Shown here: one piece after another, positions 32,191 through 40,682 of the stretch
How the letters are laid out: every line of letters begins with the position of its first letter
How positions within the stretch are numbered: position 1 is the stretch's first letter
Assembly: GCF_044383835.1 (NCBI RefSeq)
Contig: NZ_JBISEP010000004.1
Coordinates: 86,415 to 150,414 of the forward strand
From: Paraliobacillus sp044383835
GTDB taxonomy: Bacteria; Bacillota; Bacilli; Bacillales; Amphibacillaceae
DNA: 64,000 nt
Direction: 5' to 3'
Notes under the pieces: generated by a model
Database searches by the model: none
Told to the model about the DNA's origin: nothing
Seen by the model: the letters and a program-made list of their open reading frames with translations, nothing else
Translations under genes and position numbers: made by a program

Positions 32191-32976
32191 ATGGAGATAA
32201 CGATTGGATTTGTCGTAATAGTATTTCTAATTGGTTTTATAGGTTCATTTCTTTCGGGTATGCTAGGTATAGGCGGTTCAATTATCAAGTATCCAATGCT
32301 ATTATATATTCCCCCACTATTTGGGTTAGTGGCATTTTCTGCCCACGAAGTATCAGGGATTAGTGCGGTTCAAGTCTTTTTTGCCACGATTGGTGGGGTG
32401 TGGGCTTATCGTAAAGGTGGCTATCTAAACAAATCATTAATTTTATACATGGGTATCTCGATTTTATTAGGTAGCTTAATTGGTGGTTATGGTTCAAAAT
32501 TCATGCCTGAAACATCAATCAACTTTGTTTATGGAATACTTGCATTGTTGGCAGCTGGCATGATGTTTATTCCTAAAAAAGGGGTAGATGATACCCCGTT
32601 AGATCAAGTTTCTTATAATAAGCCAATTGCTGCTAGTTTAGCATTTATTGTAGGAATTGGAGCAGGTATTGTAGGAGCTGCTGGAGCATTTTTATTAGTT
32701 CCAATTATGCTTGTTGTATTAAAAATACCGACAAGAATGACGATTGCATCTTCATTAGCCATTACGTTTATTTCTTCCATAGGTTCAACAATTGGAAAAA
32801 TAACAACAGGTCAAGTAGCGTATATACCAGCGATCATTATGATCATTGCTAGCCTCATCGCCTCACCTTTAGGAGCACAGGTGGGGAAAAAAATGAATAC
32901 GAAAATTCTTCAAACAACGCTAGCGCTGTTAATTGCTTTGACAGCAGTGAAAATTTGGCTAGATATAATAAGTTAA
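32191..32976 (+). CDS. TauE/SafE-family sulfur compound permease
   Basis: A 261-residue membrane protein with about eight helices. The two family repeats are visible: GSFLSGMLGIGGSIIKYPMLL in outline near 17 and GIGAGIVGAAGAFLLVPIML near 150. Family members move sulfite, sulfoacetate, thiosulfate or similar anions. In this operon it probably exports the sulfite/thiosulfate made by the dioxygenase, as proposed for S. aureus TauE next to CstAB. Direction and substrate are inferred. Confidence 0.88.
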   Translation: MEITIGFVVIVFLIGFIGSFLSGMLGIGGSIIKYPMLLYIPPLFGLVAFSAHEVSGISAVQVFFATIGGVWAYRKGGYLNKSLILYMGISILLGSLIGGYGSKFMPETSINFVYGILALLAAGMMFIPKKGVDDTPLDQVSYNKPIAASLAFIVGIGAGIVGAAGAFLLVPIMLVVLKIPTRMTIASSLAITFISSIGSTIGKITTGQVAYIPAIIMIIASLIASPLGAQVGKKMNTKILQTTLALLIALTAVKIWLDIIS

Positions 32977-32989
32977 AAAAATAATTTAA

Positions 32990-33023
32990 ATACCTGTACA
33001 GGTAATGGTATGTTGTGTATAAT
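32990..33023 (+). promoter_or_regulatory. Promoter with CstR-type operator 3
   Basis: ATACC-TGTACA-GGTAA (32990-33005, one base off the palindrome) overlaps TGTACA (32995-33000), the -35 of a promoter whose -10 is a perfect TATAAT at 33018-33023, spacer 17. It gives the downstream four genes their own start. Confidence 0.72.
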
Positions 33024-33045
33024 GTAACATGTAGGAGGAATTATA

Positions 33046-33525
33046 ATGGCAGAAAAGAAAAAAACAACGATTGTTTTATTTAGTGGAGATTATGATAAGG
33101 CAATGGCTGCATATATAATTGCAAATGGCGCAGCAGCTTACGATCATGAGGTTACTATTTTTCACACCTTTTGGGGACTAAATGCATTGCGAAAAGATAA
33201 TCATCAACCAGTTAAAAAAGGTTTACTTGAATCTATGTTTGGTAAAATGATGCCTAAGGGTACAGCAAAAATGGGGCTATCAAAAATGAATTTCTTCGGT
33301 TTGGGTAAATTGATGATTAACAAAGTAATGAAAAAGCATAATGCGATGGAATTGCCTACGTTAGTAGATATGGCAAGGGAGCAAGATGTGAAGCTTATTG
33401 CTTGCACAATGACAATGGATTTATTAGGCTTACAAAAAGAAGAATTATTAGATGAAATTGAATATGGTGGCGTTGCAGCATATATTGGTGACGCAGAAGA
33501 CGGCAACGTTAATCTATTTATTTAA
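33046..33525 (+). CDS. DsrE/DsrF-like sulfur carrier protein
   Basis: A 159-residue protein of the DsrE family. The N-terminal Rossmann-type strand TTIVLFSGDYDKAMAAYIIANGAAA and the single conserved Cys in KLIACTMTMDLLG are visible. Related proteins pass sulfane sulfur between rhodanese and TusA. ATG 33046 behind AGGAGG. It sits directly before rhodanese and TusA genes, forming a DsrE-Rhd-TusA set known from sulfur-handling loci. Confidence 0.88.
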   Translation: MAEKKKTTIVLFSGDYDKAMAAYIIANGAAAYDHEVTIFHTFWGLNALRKDNHQPVKKGLLESMFGKMMPKGTAKMGLSKMNFFGLGKLMINKVMKKHNAMELPTLVDMAREQDVKLIACTMTMDLLGLQKEELLDEIEYGGVAAYIGDAEDGNVNLFI

Positions 33526-33540
33526 TATAGGGGGGTAACA

Positions 33541-33837
33541 ATGAAAGAAATAAGTGCTGATGCATTAGCAGAAAAATTGCAACAAAAAGAAAATGTTAAT
33601 ATTATCGATGTTCGTGAGGATTTTGAAGTAGCTGAAGGTAAGATTCCTGAAGCTAAACACATTCCGTTAGGTGAAATAGAAACACGTGTAAACGAATTAG
33701 ATAAAAATGAGCATTACTATTTAATTTGTCGTTCAGGCGGAAGAAGTGGAAATGCATGTAGCTTTTTACAGTCACAAGGCTATGATGTAACAAATGTAAC
33801 TGGTGGAATGCTTGCATGGACTGAAGAAGTTAAGTAA
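33541..33837 (+). CDS. Single-domain rhodanese sulfurtransferase
   Basis: A 98-residue rhodanese with the active Cys in LICRSGGRSGNA and the typical IIDVREDFEVAEGKIPEAKHIPL. It moves sulfane sulfur from thiosulfate or persulfide to a thiol acceptor. ATG 33541 behind GGGGGG. It is 15 bases after the DsrE-like gene, so co-translated. Confidence 0.93.
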   Translation: MKEISADALAEKLQQKENVNIIDVREDFEVAEGKIPEAKHIPLGEIETRVNELDKNEHYYLICRSGGRSGNACSFLQSQGYDVTNVTGGMLAWTEEVK

Positions 33838-33873
33838 AAAAATATTATTATTTATTAAATGGAGGATTTTGAA

Positions 33874-34104
33874 ATGGAAGCAACAAAAGTATTAGATGCA
33901 AAAGGATTAGCATGCCCAATGCCAATTGTTAGAACAAAGAAAGCAATCGCTGATTTGCAAACAGGAGATATTTTAGAAATTCACACAACTGATCAAGGTT
34001 CAAAAAGTGATTTAACAGCATGGGCTAAATCAGGTGGACATGAAATTTTGAAAGATGTTGAAGAAGATGGCGTAATTAAGTTCTGGGTAAAAAAAGGTGA
34101 ATAA
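33874..34104 (+). CDS. TusA-family sulfur carrier
   Basis: A 76-residue TusA-like protein with the sulfur-binding motif CPMP (LDAKGLACPMPIVRTKKAI). It receives sulfur on the Cys from rhodanese or DsrE partners. The ATG at 33874 was chosen because GGAGGA (33861-33866) stands before it; the ATG at 33859 overlaps that site. It is followed by the DUF302 gene 30 bases on. Confidence 0.92.
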   Translation: MEATKVLDAKGLACPMPIVRTKKAIADLQTGDILEIHTTDQGSKSDLTAWAKSGGHEILKDVEEDGVIKFWVKKGE

Positions 34105-34134
34105 TTAAAAAGCTTATAGTTAGGAGTTGATAAA

Positions 34135-34518
34135 GTGTTTCATTATACTGTAACTTCTGATAAAACAATTGAAATGTTGGTTCAATCATTGGAAACAAAT
34201 TTAAAAGAAGAGAAATTCGGTATTCTATGGGAATTTGATGTAAAGGATACACTGGATAATAAAGGTTTTGACTTTAATCAACCGTATCTTATTTTAGAGG
34301 TTTGTAATCCAAAAGAAGCATATGACATGTTACATGAAAATCAAATGGTTGGTTATTTCTTACCTTGTAAGCTTGTTGTTTATAAGGACGGGGATCAAAC
34401 TAAAGTAGGTATGCCAAGACCAACAGAATTAATTCAACTTGTAAACGACCCATCTCTAAATGGTAAAGCAAAAGAAATAGAAGAGCGTTTAATTGGCGTT
34501 CTGGATAAAAGTAAATAA
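34135..34518 (+). CDS. DUF302 protein
   Basis: A 127-residue soluble protein of the DUF302 family (FHYTVTSDKTIEMLVQSLETNL in outline; YLILEVCNPKEAYDML; MPRPTELIQLV). DUF302 proteins are often found near sulfur-oxidation and heme/redox genes, but the activity is not known. GTG start at 34135 behind AGGAG. Last gene before the terminator at 34528. Confidence 0.85.
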   Translation: MFHYTVTSDKTIEMLVQSLETNLKEEKFGILWEFDVKDTLDNKGFDFNQPYLILEVCNPKEAYDMLHENQMVGYFLPCKLVVYKDGDQTKVGMPRPTELIQLVNDPSLNGKAKEIEERLIGVLDKSK

Positions 34519-34527
34519 TTCTTTAAT

Positions 34528-34566
34528 AAAACTACTTTAGTTTTTAAGACTAAAGTAGTTTTTTTG
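34528..34566 (+). terminator. Terminator of the DsrE-DUF302 unit
   Basis: AACTACTTTAGT and ACTAAAGTAGTT with a T-run form a 12-bp stem. Confidence 0.85.
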
Positions 34567-34586
34567 TTAATAGATTAGCATTACTG

Positions 34587-34615
34587 TTGACTTGATACCC
34601 TTAGTGGTATAAAGT
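34587..34615 (+). promoter_or_regulatory. Promoter with CstR-type operator 4
   Basis: TTGACT (34587-34592), 17 bases, TAAAGT (34610-34615), with ATACC-CTTAGT-GGTAT (34595-34610) filling the spacer, the same arrangement as operator 1. This places the methyltransferase-CcdA-ResA operon under the same repressor. Confidence 0.75.
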
Positions 34616-34648
34616 GTGAGTAACTATGATGAGAGGAGAAAGAAATAT

Positions 34649-35227
34649 ATGGAACATTCACATAAACGTTTTAATCCAAAGCAAGTAAATAAGCTAATGT
34701 CAACTGAACGACATCAATTACTCCAACCCGAAAAACTGATTGATACACTGTCTGTTAAAGCATCCGATGTAGTAGCTGACCTCGGTTCTGGTGCTGGCTT
34801 TTTCACTATCCCTTTAGCAAAACAAACAAAAAATAGTGTTTATGCAATTGATATTGAACCTAAAATGATGCAGCAACTAAAAGAATCTGCATTAAATCAA
34901 TCTATAAATAATATTAATGAATTAATAAGTAATTTAAATGTGATACCTTTAGAAGACGAAATGATAGACAAGGTAATGGCAGCATTTGTTTTACATGAAG
35001 TAGATGATCTTCAAACAACAATAAAAGAAATAGCACGTGTGACAAAACAAGGTGGGAAAGTAATGGTTGTGGAATTTGAAGCAAAAGAAACAGAATCAGG
35101 CCCTCCATTAGAAATACGAATACCTTCTTCTACCTTAGAAAAATTATTGCAAGAAAACCACTTTGAGAACATCGCTTCTAAATCAATAAATGAAAGCAAT
35201 TATATCGTAATTGCCCAACGCAAATAG
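34649..35227 (+). CDS. Class I SAM-dependent methyltransferase
   Basis: A 192-residue Rossmann-fold methyltransferase of the UbiE/methyltransf_11 kind. Motif I is VVADLGSGAGFFTIPLA, followed by YAIDIEPKMM, and post-I residues VMAAFVLHEVDD. ATG 34649 behind GAGAGGAGAAAG; the GTG at 34616 is upstream of that site. The acceptor is unknown. Being first in an operon under a persulfide-type operator, before a membrane protein, CcdA and ResA, it might methylate a thiol or sulfide, which is speculation. Confidence 0.85.
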   Translation: MEHSHKRFNPKQVNKLMSTERHQLLQPEKLIDTLSVKASDVVADLGSGAGFFTIPLAKQTKNSVYAIDIEPKMMQQLKESALNQSINNINELISNLNVIPLEDEMIDKVMAAFVLHEVDDLQTTIKEIARVTKQGGKVMVVEFEAKETESGPPLEIRIPSSTLEKLLQENHFENIASKSINESNYIVIAQRK

Positions 35228-35243
35228 TAAAGGAGTTTTTCTT

Positions 35244-35900
35244 ATGCCAGAAGCAATTATGATCGGATCGTTTGTACTAAAAACCTCGTTACTTATTTTA
35301 GTAGTAAGTTTTGTAATAGGTGTTATATTTTTTTGGTTTACTAGTTCTATTGATAAAAAAGAAAAAAGTGGTTATTTAGATCAAGTAACGAGTATGCTAC
35401 TTAGTTTTATTTTAACGTTAATTGGCAGTAAAATTTTACTCAATTGGTCACTTTTTTTAGACGATCCTATTGCCGTTTTAGCCTTCCCGAGTAATTCAAC
35501 CTCGTTTTACATTGCTTTTGTAGGTTTACTTGCATATATGGGCTATACGGTTAAAGTTAAAAATAAATCATTCACTACTATGTCTTTAAGTTTCTTTATT
35601 GTATTTTTAATGTCTTCTTTTAGTTTTTTAATAGGACAACTTTTACTATTGAGAATGGATGTTTCTTTAATAGAGTTAAGTGTGCATTTCTTATTGCTTA
35701 TGATGTGGATATTATTTCAAGCAAAAATGAAAGAACAGTCTATAGTAGGTGTAATGATCATTATTTTTGGGAGTATAAAACTAGCTTTATCTTTCTTTAG
35801 TACAATGTTCTTGTTCACCTTTCCACTACATAGCTGGTTTTATTTTTTATTAATAGTATTAGGATTACTATTATTTTTTATAAGGAAAGGTAGGGAATAG
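35244..35900 (+). CDS. Polytopic membrane protein of unknown function
   Basis: A 218-residue protein with six or seven hydrophobic segments, starting at ATG 35244 behind AAAGGAG. I recognise no family. It contains KTSLLILVVSFVIGVIFFWF in outline near the N-terminus, a short basic loop, and no Cys pair. It stands 16 bases after the methyltransferase gene and 2 bases before ccdA, so it belongs to the extracytoplasmic thiol-redox operon. Confidence 0.75.
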   Translation: MPEAIMIGSFVLKTSLLILVVSFVIGVIFFWFTSSIDKKEKSGYLDQVTSMLLSFILTLIGSKILLNWSLFLDDPIAVLAFPSNSTSFYIAFVGLLAYMGYTVKVKNKSFTTMSLSFFIVFLMSSFSFLIGQLLLLRMDVSLIELSVHFLLLMMWILFQAKMKEQSIVGVMIIIFGSIKLALSFFSTMFLFTFPLHSWFYFLLIVLGLLLFFIRKGRE

Positions 35901-35902
35901 CG

Positions 35903-36646
35903 ATGGAACCAATTACTGATATCACGATATGGTTAGCATTATTTGCTGGTGTTCTTTCTTTTTTATCACCTTGTACGTTACCGATTTTTCCTGTCTATTT
36001 ATCTTATATAACGGGAATTAGTGTTAAAGAAATTCAAGAAGAAAGACAAAGAAAAGTACAACTACGTTTATTAATCCATTCTGTGTTTTTTCTATTAGGT
36101 GTTTCTTTAGTGTTCCTTGGTTTGGGTATTGGCGTTTCATTACTCGGTCAATGGATTCAAGGATTACTATCTGGTGAATCCGGTTTGTTTATCCAACGAA
36201 TAGCCGGTATATTTGTACTATTTATGGGACTAGTTATTGGAGGATGGATTACAGTCCCAGCATTAATGAAGGAAAAAAGGTTGCGAACGAAGCGTAAACC
36301 GATGGGGTTATTAGGAACTTTCTTTGTGGGAATCGGATTTGCTGCTGGGTGGACGCCTTGTATTGGGCCAATCTTTGCATCTATCCTTGTTATTGCAGGT
36401 ACGAATCCTTCTGAAGGAGCAGTTTATACCATTTTTTACATTATAGGGTTTGCATTGCCTTTTCTAATCTTGACTTTTTTCTTAGGATATGCAAAATGGC
36501 TAGTTCGATATAGTAATCAAATAACGAAAATTGGCGGTGCAATTATGATTGTATTCGGTGTATTATTGTTTACCGGTCAAATAGCACGTATATCAAACTT
36601 TTTATTGCGAGCAGTGCAAGGCACTTGGTTTTCAAATCTTGGATAG
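35903..36646 (+). CDS. ccdA: Cytochrome c biogenesis/thiol transfer protein CcdA
   Basis: A 247-residue membrane protein of the DsbD/CcdA family that carries electrons from cytoplasmic thioredoxin across the membrane. The two redox Cys are in LSPCTLPIFPVYLSY (helix 1) and GWTPCIGPIFASIL (helix 4), as in B. subtilis CcdA. It is followed directly by the ResA-like gene, the usual partner. Confidence 0.93.
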   Translation: MEPITDITIWLALFAGVLSFLSPCTLPIFPVYLSYITGISVKEIQEERQRKVQLRLLIHSVFFLLGVSLVFLGLGIGVSLLGQWIQGLLSGESGLFIQRIAGIFVLFMGLVIGGWITVPALMKEKRLRTKRKPMGLLGTFFVGIGFAAGWTPCIGPIFASILVIAGTNPSEGAVYTIFYIIGFALPFLILTFFLGYAKWLVRYSNQITKIGGAIMIVFGVLLFTGQIARISNFLLRAVQGTWFSNLG

Positions 36647-36655
36647 GTGGTGTGT

Positions 36656-37246
36656 ATGATGAAGCGAGCGATTATTATAATTGTTATAACAGGAATGTTC
36701 GGTTGGGCTATTTATGATTTAGTGTATGAAGCTGATAAAGAGCAAGATTATCAAGCAACTAGTGATACAGAATTAATTGATCAGAATGAATCCAGTAATA
36801 ATGATCAATCTACTGAGAAAGAAATTGGGTTAAATGTCGGGAATATAGCACCGGATTTTACATTAGAAACACTTTCCGGTGAAAAAGCTACACTTTCAAA
36901 TTATCGTGGAAAAAAAGTGATGTTGAATTTTTGGGCAACATGGTGCCCGCCGTGTCGAGCGGAAATGCCGGCAATGCAGAACTTTTTTGAAGGAAATGAT
37001 GTAGAAATTTTGGCAGTAAACTTAATTGATACTGAGACAACAGAACAAGATGTTGTTGATTTTGTTGATTCGTTTGGATTAACATTCTCCATATTACTAG
37101 ATAGAGGAAATGAAGTCGCACTTACATATGGTATTCGACCAATACCTACCACATATATGATTGATACAAAGGGAGTAATTCAGAAAAAATCCTTTGGCCC
37201 ACTCAATCAAGAGCAAATGGAACAAGCGTTAGAAAACATGCAGTAA
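36656..37246 (+). CDS. resA: ResA-like membrane-anchored thioredoxin
   Basis: A thioredoxin-fold protein of about 196 residues held outside the membrane by an N-terminal helix (residues about 4-20). The active site is WATWCPPCR, and the cis-Pro loop is RPIPTTYMID. ResA-type proteins reduce apocytochrome c or other exported thiols with electrons from CcdA. ATG 36656 (or 36659) follows AGGTGG. The CstR-type operator at 34595 suggests it responds to sulfide or persulfide stress here. Confidence 0.9.
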   Translation: MMKRAIIIIVITGMFGWAIYDLVYEADKEQDYQATSDTELIDQNESSNNDQSTEKEIGLNVGNIAPDFTLETLSGEKATLSNYRGKKVMLNFWATWCPPCRAEMPAMQNFFEGNDVEILAVNLIDTETTEQDVVDFVDSFGLTFSILLDRGNEVALTYGIRPIPTTYMIDTKGVIQKKSFGPLNQEQMEQALENMQ

Positions 37247-37372
37247 AAAAGAGCTTGTAACATAACTAAATAACAAGCAATAGAACACGAATTATAATTC
37301 AATAAATAATTATAATTCGTGTTCTTATTTAGAGTGAATCATTTAGTTGGAAAAAATTTGGTCTCAGCTTAG
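37247..37372 (+). repeat. Dispersed hairpin element, copy 2
   Basis: The centre is a perfect 18-bp stem, AGAACACGAATTATAATT (37282-37299) with its complement (37308-37325). Flanks ACATAACTAAAT and ATCATTTAGTTG match the same positions of copy 1 at 19979 (ACATAAGTAAAA, ACCATTTAGCTG), and the end GGTCTCAGC resembles the other end. It also probably terminates the resA transcript. Confidence 0.65.
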
Positions 37373-37375
37373 TTT

Positions 37376-38131
37376 TTATTTTTTCTTAAAATTTAATTGC
37401 ATTCGATCATTGAACAATGTTGGGTAGGATAAAAAACCGAGAATGATACTTGTTAGAACAGCTGTAGTTAATAATAAAAAGAGAATTAATAACTGAAACT
37501 GTACCGCTTGTATCGGCTCAGCTCCTGCAATAATTTGTCCGCTCATCATTCCGGGTAATTGCACTAATCCAATAGTTTTCTGCTTTTCAATCGTTGGTAC
37601 AGTACTCGCTTTAATGGAGGTCATTAAATGACGATGAATTGCTTGCTTTGGTGTTGCTCCAAGCGATAGATAAAGTTCAATTTGGTCTTCTTTATCTGAG
37701 ATTTCATCGACAAAGCGATTAAGAAAAAGAATAGAAAGTACCATTGCATTACCAATAACCATTCCACTAATAGGAATGATGTATTGCGGTGTAGCTGGTG
37801 TAATGGATAAGCCTAATAAAATACTTTGTGTTAATAACTCAATCATTGTAAAGGTGAGAATTAATTTCCAAGTGACTCCTTTGATATACATCCCTTTTTT
37901 CCGTGTGTTTTGTGTTGCTGCCCCGATCATTAAACTGATCATCACGATAATAAATATAGGATGGTTTACTTTAAATACATATTGAAGTATATAACCAACA
38001 ACAAGCAATTGAATAATTGACCGAACCGTAGCGATAATAATATCTTTTTCTAGTTGTAGCTGTAATGTTTTAGATAATATAAATGGAATAAGTACAAAAA
38101 TCAAAGTAAGGCTCAGAGTAAAATAGCTCAT
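37376..38131 (-). CDS. fetB: FetB-like ABC permease (UPF0014)
   Basis: A 251-residue membrane protein with seven predicted helices, the conserved TPKQAIHRHLMTSIKASTVPTIE cytoplasmic loop in outline and LPGMMSGQIIAGAEP, typical of YbbM/FetB. With FetA it is reported to export iron under oxidative stress in E. coli; function in Gram-positive bacteria is less clear. It shares a base with the ATPase gene. Confidence 0.9.
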   Translation of the reverse strand: MSYFTLSLTLIFVLIPFILSKTLQLQLEKDIIIATVRSIIQLLVVGYILQYVFKVNHPIFIIVMISLMIGAATQNTRKKGMYIKGVTWKLILTFTMIELLTQSILLGLSITPATPQYIIPISGMVIGNAMVLSILFLNRFVDEISDKEDQIELYLSLGATPKQAIHRHLMTSIKASTVPTIEKQKTIGLVQLPGMMSGQIIAGAEPIQAVQFQLLILFLLLTTAVLTSIILGFLSYPTLFNDRMQLNFKKK

Positions 38132-38853
38132 TATTCATCCCCTCCTTGAACAAATGTTCGCACGCGTTCTGTTTTAGGACTTTTTAACAGTTTGCTTGAT
38201 CCTTTTTCAACAACTTCTCCATTCATCATTACCCATGTATCATGTCCTACAGTCATTGCTTGCTGTAAATTGTGAGTGATCCATAAAATTGTCGTTCCAT
38301 ACGTTCTATTTATTTTTTTAATTAACGATTCGATACTAACTTGTGATTGACGATCTAATGATGAAGTGATCTCATCTAGTAAAAGAATACTCGGCTCATT
38401 CACTAAAGTACGAGCAATTGATAACTTTTGACGTTGACCTCCAGATAGATCATTAATGTGTTTTCGTAATATGTCTTCAGGTAGTCCGACTTGATTTAAC
38501 AGTTGACTAGCTAATGAATCATTAAAGTTTTTGTTACTCAATTGAAATGGAAGCATTAGATTTTCTCTAACGGTAGCATTTGTCATAGTTGCTTCTTGAA
38601 GGGCAATCCCGACTGTTTTGCGTAAATAAACGGGAGAATAATGCTCAATTTGTTTTCCGTTGATTTGGATTGAGCCTTCAGAAGGTGTTAGTAATCCATT
38701 CAGCAATTTAAAAAAAGTAGTCTTTCCTGCACCAGAAGGACCAACAAATGTAGTAATAGTTCCTTTATTAATTTCCCCGGAAATATTTGTTAAGATATGT
38801 TCTTTCTCTTTTTTATAAGATACATGATTGCAACTAATCGCGATATTGTTCAT
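38131..38853 (-). CDS. fetA: FetA-like ABC ATPase
   Basis: A 240-residue ABC ATPase: Walker A GPSGAGKTT, signature LSGGQRQ, Walker B ILLLDEITS, H-loop His in ITHNL. It starts at ATG 38853 on the minus strand and its stop overlaps fetB, so the two form a two-gene operon. Divergent from ogt. Confidence 0.9.
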   Translation of the reverse strand: MNNIAISCNHVSYKKEKEHILTNISGEINKGTITTFVGPSGAGKTTFFKLLNGLLTPSEGSIQINGKQIEHYSPVYLRKTVGIALQEATMTNATVRENLMLPFQLSNKNFNDSLASQLLNQVGLPEDILRKHINDLSGGQRQKLSIARTLVNEPSILLLDEITSSLDRQSQVSIESLIKKINRTYGTTILWITHNLQQAMTVGHDTWVMMNGEVVEKGSSKLLKSPKTERVRTFVQGGDE

Positions 38854-38962
38854 TCTATACCTGCTTTCAAATATAGTTCATTAATAATTAATGTTGCTCT
38901 TATAATACAATAACCGACCCAAGATGATATAATACAAACAAAAGATTTTTAGAGGTGTGAAT

Positions 38963-39469
38963 ATGGCAAATATATTGTACTATGACTATATCAGTAAAGA
39001 CAATGATATGTTCTTATTGGTAGCTTCTGAAAGAGGTTTATGTTATGTGGGATTATCTGATACAGATAAAGATTTTTGGGATAAATGGAAGAGGAAATTT
39101 TATCCTACATTTATATTAAAGCATGATCCGAAAGAGATGGCTGTTTACTCAAATAATTTAACGGCATATTTTAATGGCGAAGTGACAGTGTTTTCTTTAT
39201 CCGTTGATGTCAGTGGTACAGTTTTTCAAAAACAAGTTTGGAAAGCGCTTCAGTTGATACCTTATGGAGAAACAACAAATTACAGTGCGCTTGCAATGCA
39301 AATTAATCGGCTGAAAGCTATTCGAGCTGTTGCCAATGCAGTTGCAAGCAATCCATTATTAATAGTCATTCCATGTCATCGAGTGATGGGTAAAGATGGA
39401 AGTTTAACTGGTTTTAGATCGGGAATAAGGTTAAAGAAAAAGTTATTAAAACTTGAAGCAATGAGCTAG
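38963..39469 (+). CDS. ogt: Methylated-DNA-protein cysteine methyltransferase
   Basis: Repairs O6-alkylguanine by moving the alkyl group to its own Cys. A 168-residue protein with the active-site motif IPCHRV and the HTH-like GETTNYSALAMQI. ATG 38963 behind AGAGGTG. The N-terminal domain is short and divergent, as in Ogt/AdaB-type proteins. Confidence 0.93.
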   Translation: MANILYYDYISKDNDMFLLVASERGLCYVGLSDTDKDFWDKWKRKFYPTFILKHDPKEMAVYSNNLTAYFNGEVTVFSLSVDVSGTVFQKQVWKALQLIPYGETTNYSALAMQINRLKAIRAVANAVASNPLLIVIPCHRVMGKDGSLTGFRSGIRLKKKLLKLEAMS

Positions 39470-39506
39470 ACAAATCTCTGTTATTAGTTTATAATAATTA
39501 TAAACT
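39467..39506 (+). promoter_or_regulatory. dps promoter with consensus PerR box
   Basis: TAGACA (39467-39472), 17 bases, TATAAT (39490-39495). TTATAATAATTATAA (39489-39503) is an exact PerR box and lies inside a longer perfect palindrome (39486-39506). Peroxide-induced expression, as for B. subtilis mrgA, is expected. Confidence 0.88.
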
Positions 39507-39534
39507 AATAATTATTAAAACAGGAGTGAATGTA

Positions 39535-39990
39535 ATGACAAAATCTAACGAAGCATTAAAGAATCATTTAAATCAACTGGTAGCAACACATGGGGTGTTT
39601 TTTACCAAGCTGCATCAACATCATTGGTATGTAAAAGGCCCAAACTTCTTTGTGTTGCATGAAAAATTTGAAGAGTTGTATGATGATGTGAATGAAAAAT
39701 TTGATGAGTTTGCAGAACGTTTACTTACAGTCGGAGGAAAGCCATATTCCACACTTGTTGAATTTTTGGAGCATTCCACTATTACTGAAACACCATATAA
39801 AGAAGAAGTTTCATCAGATGAAATGGTGAAAATGGTTGTAGAAGATTATCAAACAATTCAAGCTGATTTAGTAAAAGGTATTGATTTAGCAGGAGAAGCT
39901 GAAGATAATGTGACAGAAGATTTATTGATTGGTTATAAAACAGAAGTAGATCAAACATTATGGATGTTAACTGCTTACTTAGGAAAATAA
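39535..39990 (+). CDS. dps: Dps/MrgA-family DNA-protecting ferritin-like protein
   Basis: A 151-residue ferritin-like protein forming a 12-mer that binds DNA and oxidises iron. Ferroxidase ligands are visible in the intersubunit pattern H..HHWYVKGPNFFVLHEKFEELYDDVNEKFDEFAERLL (in outline). ATG 39535 behind AGGAG; the GTG at 39526 overlaps the ribosome site. The PerR box upstream supports an oxidative stress role. Confidence 0.93.
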   Translation: MTKSNEALKNHLNQLVATHGVFFTKLHQHHWYVKGPNFFVLHEKFEELYDDVNEKFDEFAERLLTVGGKPYSTLVEFLEHSTITETPYKEEVSSDEMVKMVVEDYQTIQADLVKGIDLAGEAEDNVTEDLLIGYKTEVDQTLWMLTAYLGK

Positions 39991-40028
39991 ATATATAAGT
40001 AGCATATGTATAAAATATTTGAATGATT

Positions 40029-40075
40029 TTGAGCTGCGCCCTCTGAAAATTAGATTGAAAACTAATTTCAAGGAT
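40029..40075 (+). repeat. Hairpin related to the element at 57642
   Basis: GCTGCGCCCT followed by an imperfect stem (CTGAAAATTAG with CTAATTTCA around ATTGAAAA). The segment at 57639-57682 has the same layout: GCTGCGCCCT, stem, loop GTGAAAA. Probably copies of one dispersed element. Confidence 0.4.
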
Positions 40076-40133
40076 AAAAATTATCTATAATTAAATAAAC
40101 ATAACGACAATAGTAACTTACACCACTGATATG

Positions 40134-40189
40134 CTCCCTCTAAAGTAAACAGGCTAAAAAATAAAATCTGTTTCCTTAGAGGGAGTTTT
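40134..40189 (+). terminator. Terminator-like hairpin
   Basis: CTCCCTCTAAAG..AAACAG pairs with CTGTTT..CTTAGAGGGAG and is followed by TTTT. It lies 140 bases after dps; the transcript it ends is uncertain. Confidence 0.55.
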
Positions 40190-40682
40190 CTATGTCTGAA
40201 AGCGTGCCCCTGTCAAGTAGGCAGTAGAAATATACGAGATTTATCATCTTCGCAAAATAAAGACTATATCTACAGTTGTGTTTATTTTGAAGCATGAAAA
40301 TTTAGTAATCGATTAAAACCTTATGACTTTACCTAAAGGATTTCATCTAATAATTCCTTTATTTATGGATATTACATCTTCATTCTAATATTATTTTTAA
40401 CAGCAATTCCGCTCTTTAGAGGTTGATTTTTAGGTAGATGCTGTTCTTTGAAATTTTGTAACTATATAGTCTCTTTGTTCGGTTATCCCCCCTTTTTACT
40501 TGCTTTTTTCATTTTAATTCACATACTATATAGCTAGTAAGTAGTTTTTTTATCATAATAATTAAGTCTGACGTACAAATGCATCTGTTTTAATATTAAC
40601 ACTCTAAATGAATCTAGCACTTAATATACAGCGGATGTTAGAGAAATGTAATATTCTAAAACATAGCCAAAGGAGACTATAT
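40190..40682. other. Intergenic region before glpP
   Basis: Nearly 500 AT-rich bases with no convincing gene. The minus strand around 40200-40250 faintly recalls the end of an IS3-type transposase, but no motif is secure. A 75-base upstream extension of the glpP frame lacks a ribosome site. Confidence 0.4.

Noticed and set aside
40200..40330. Remnant of an IS3-type transposase on the minus strand
   Set aside because: Only a vague resemblance at the 3' end; no catalytic motif or terminal repeat could be shown.
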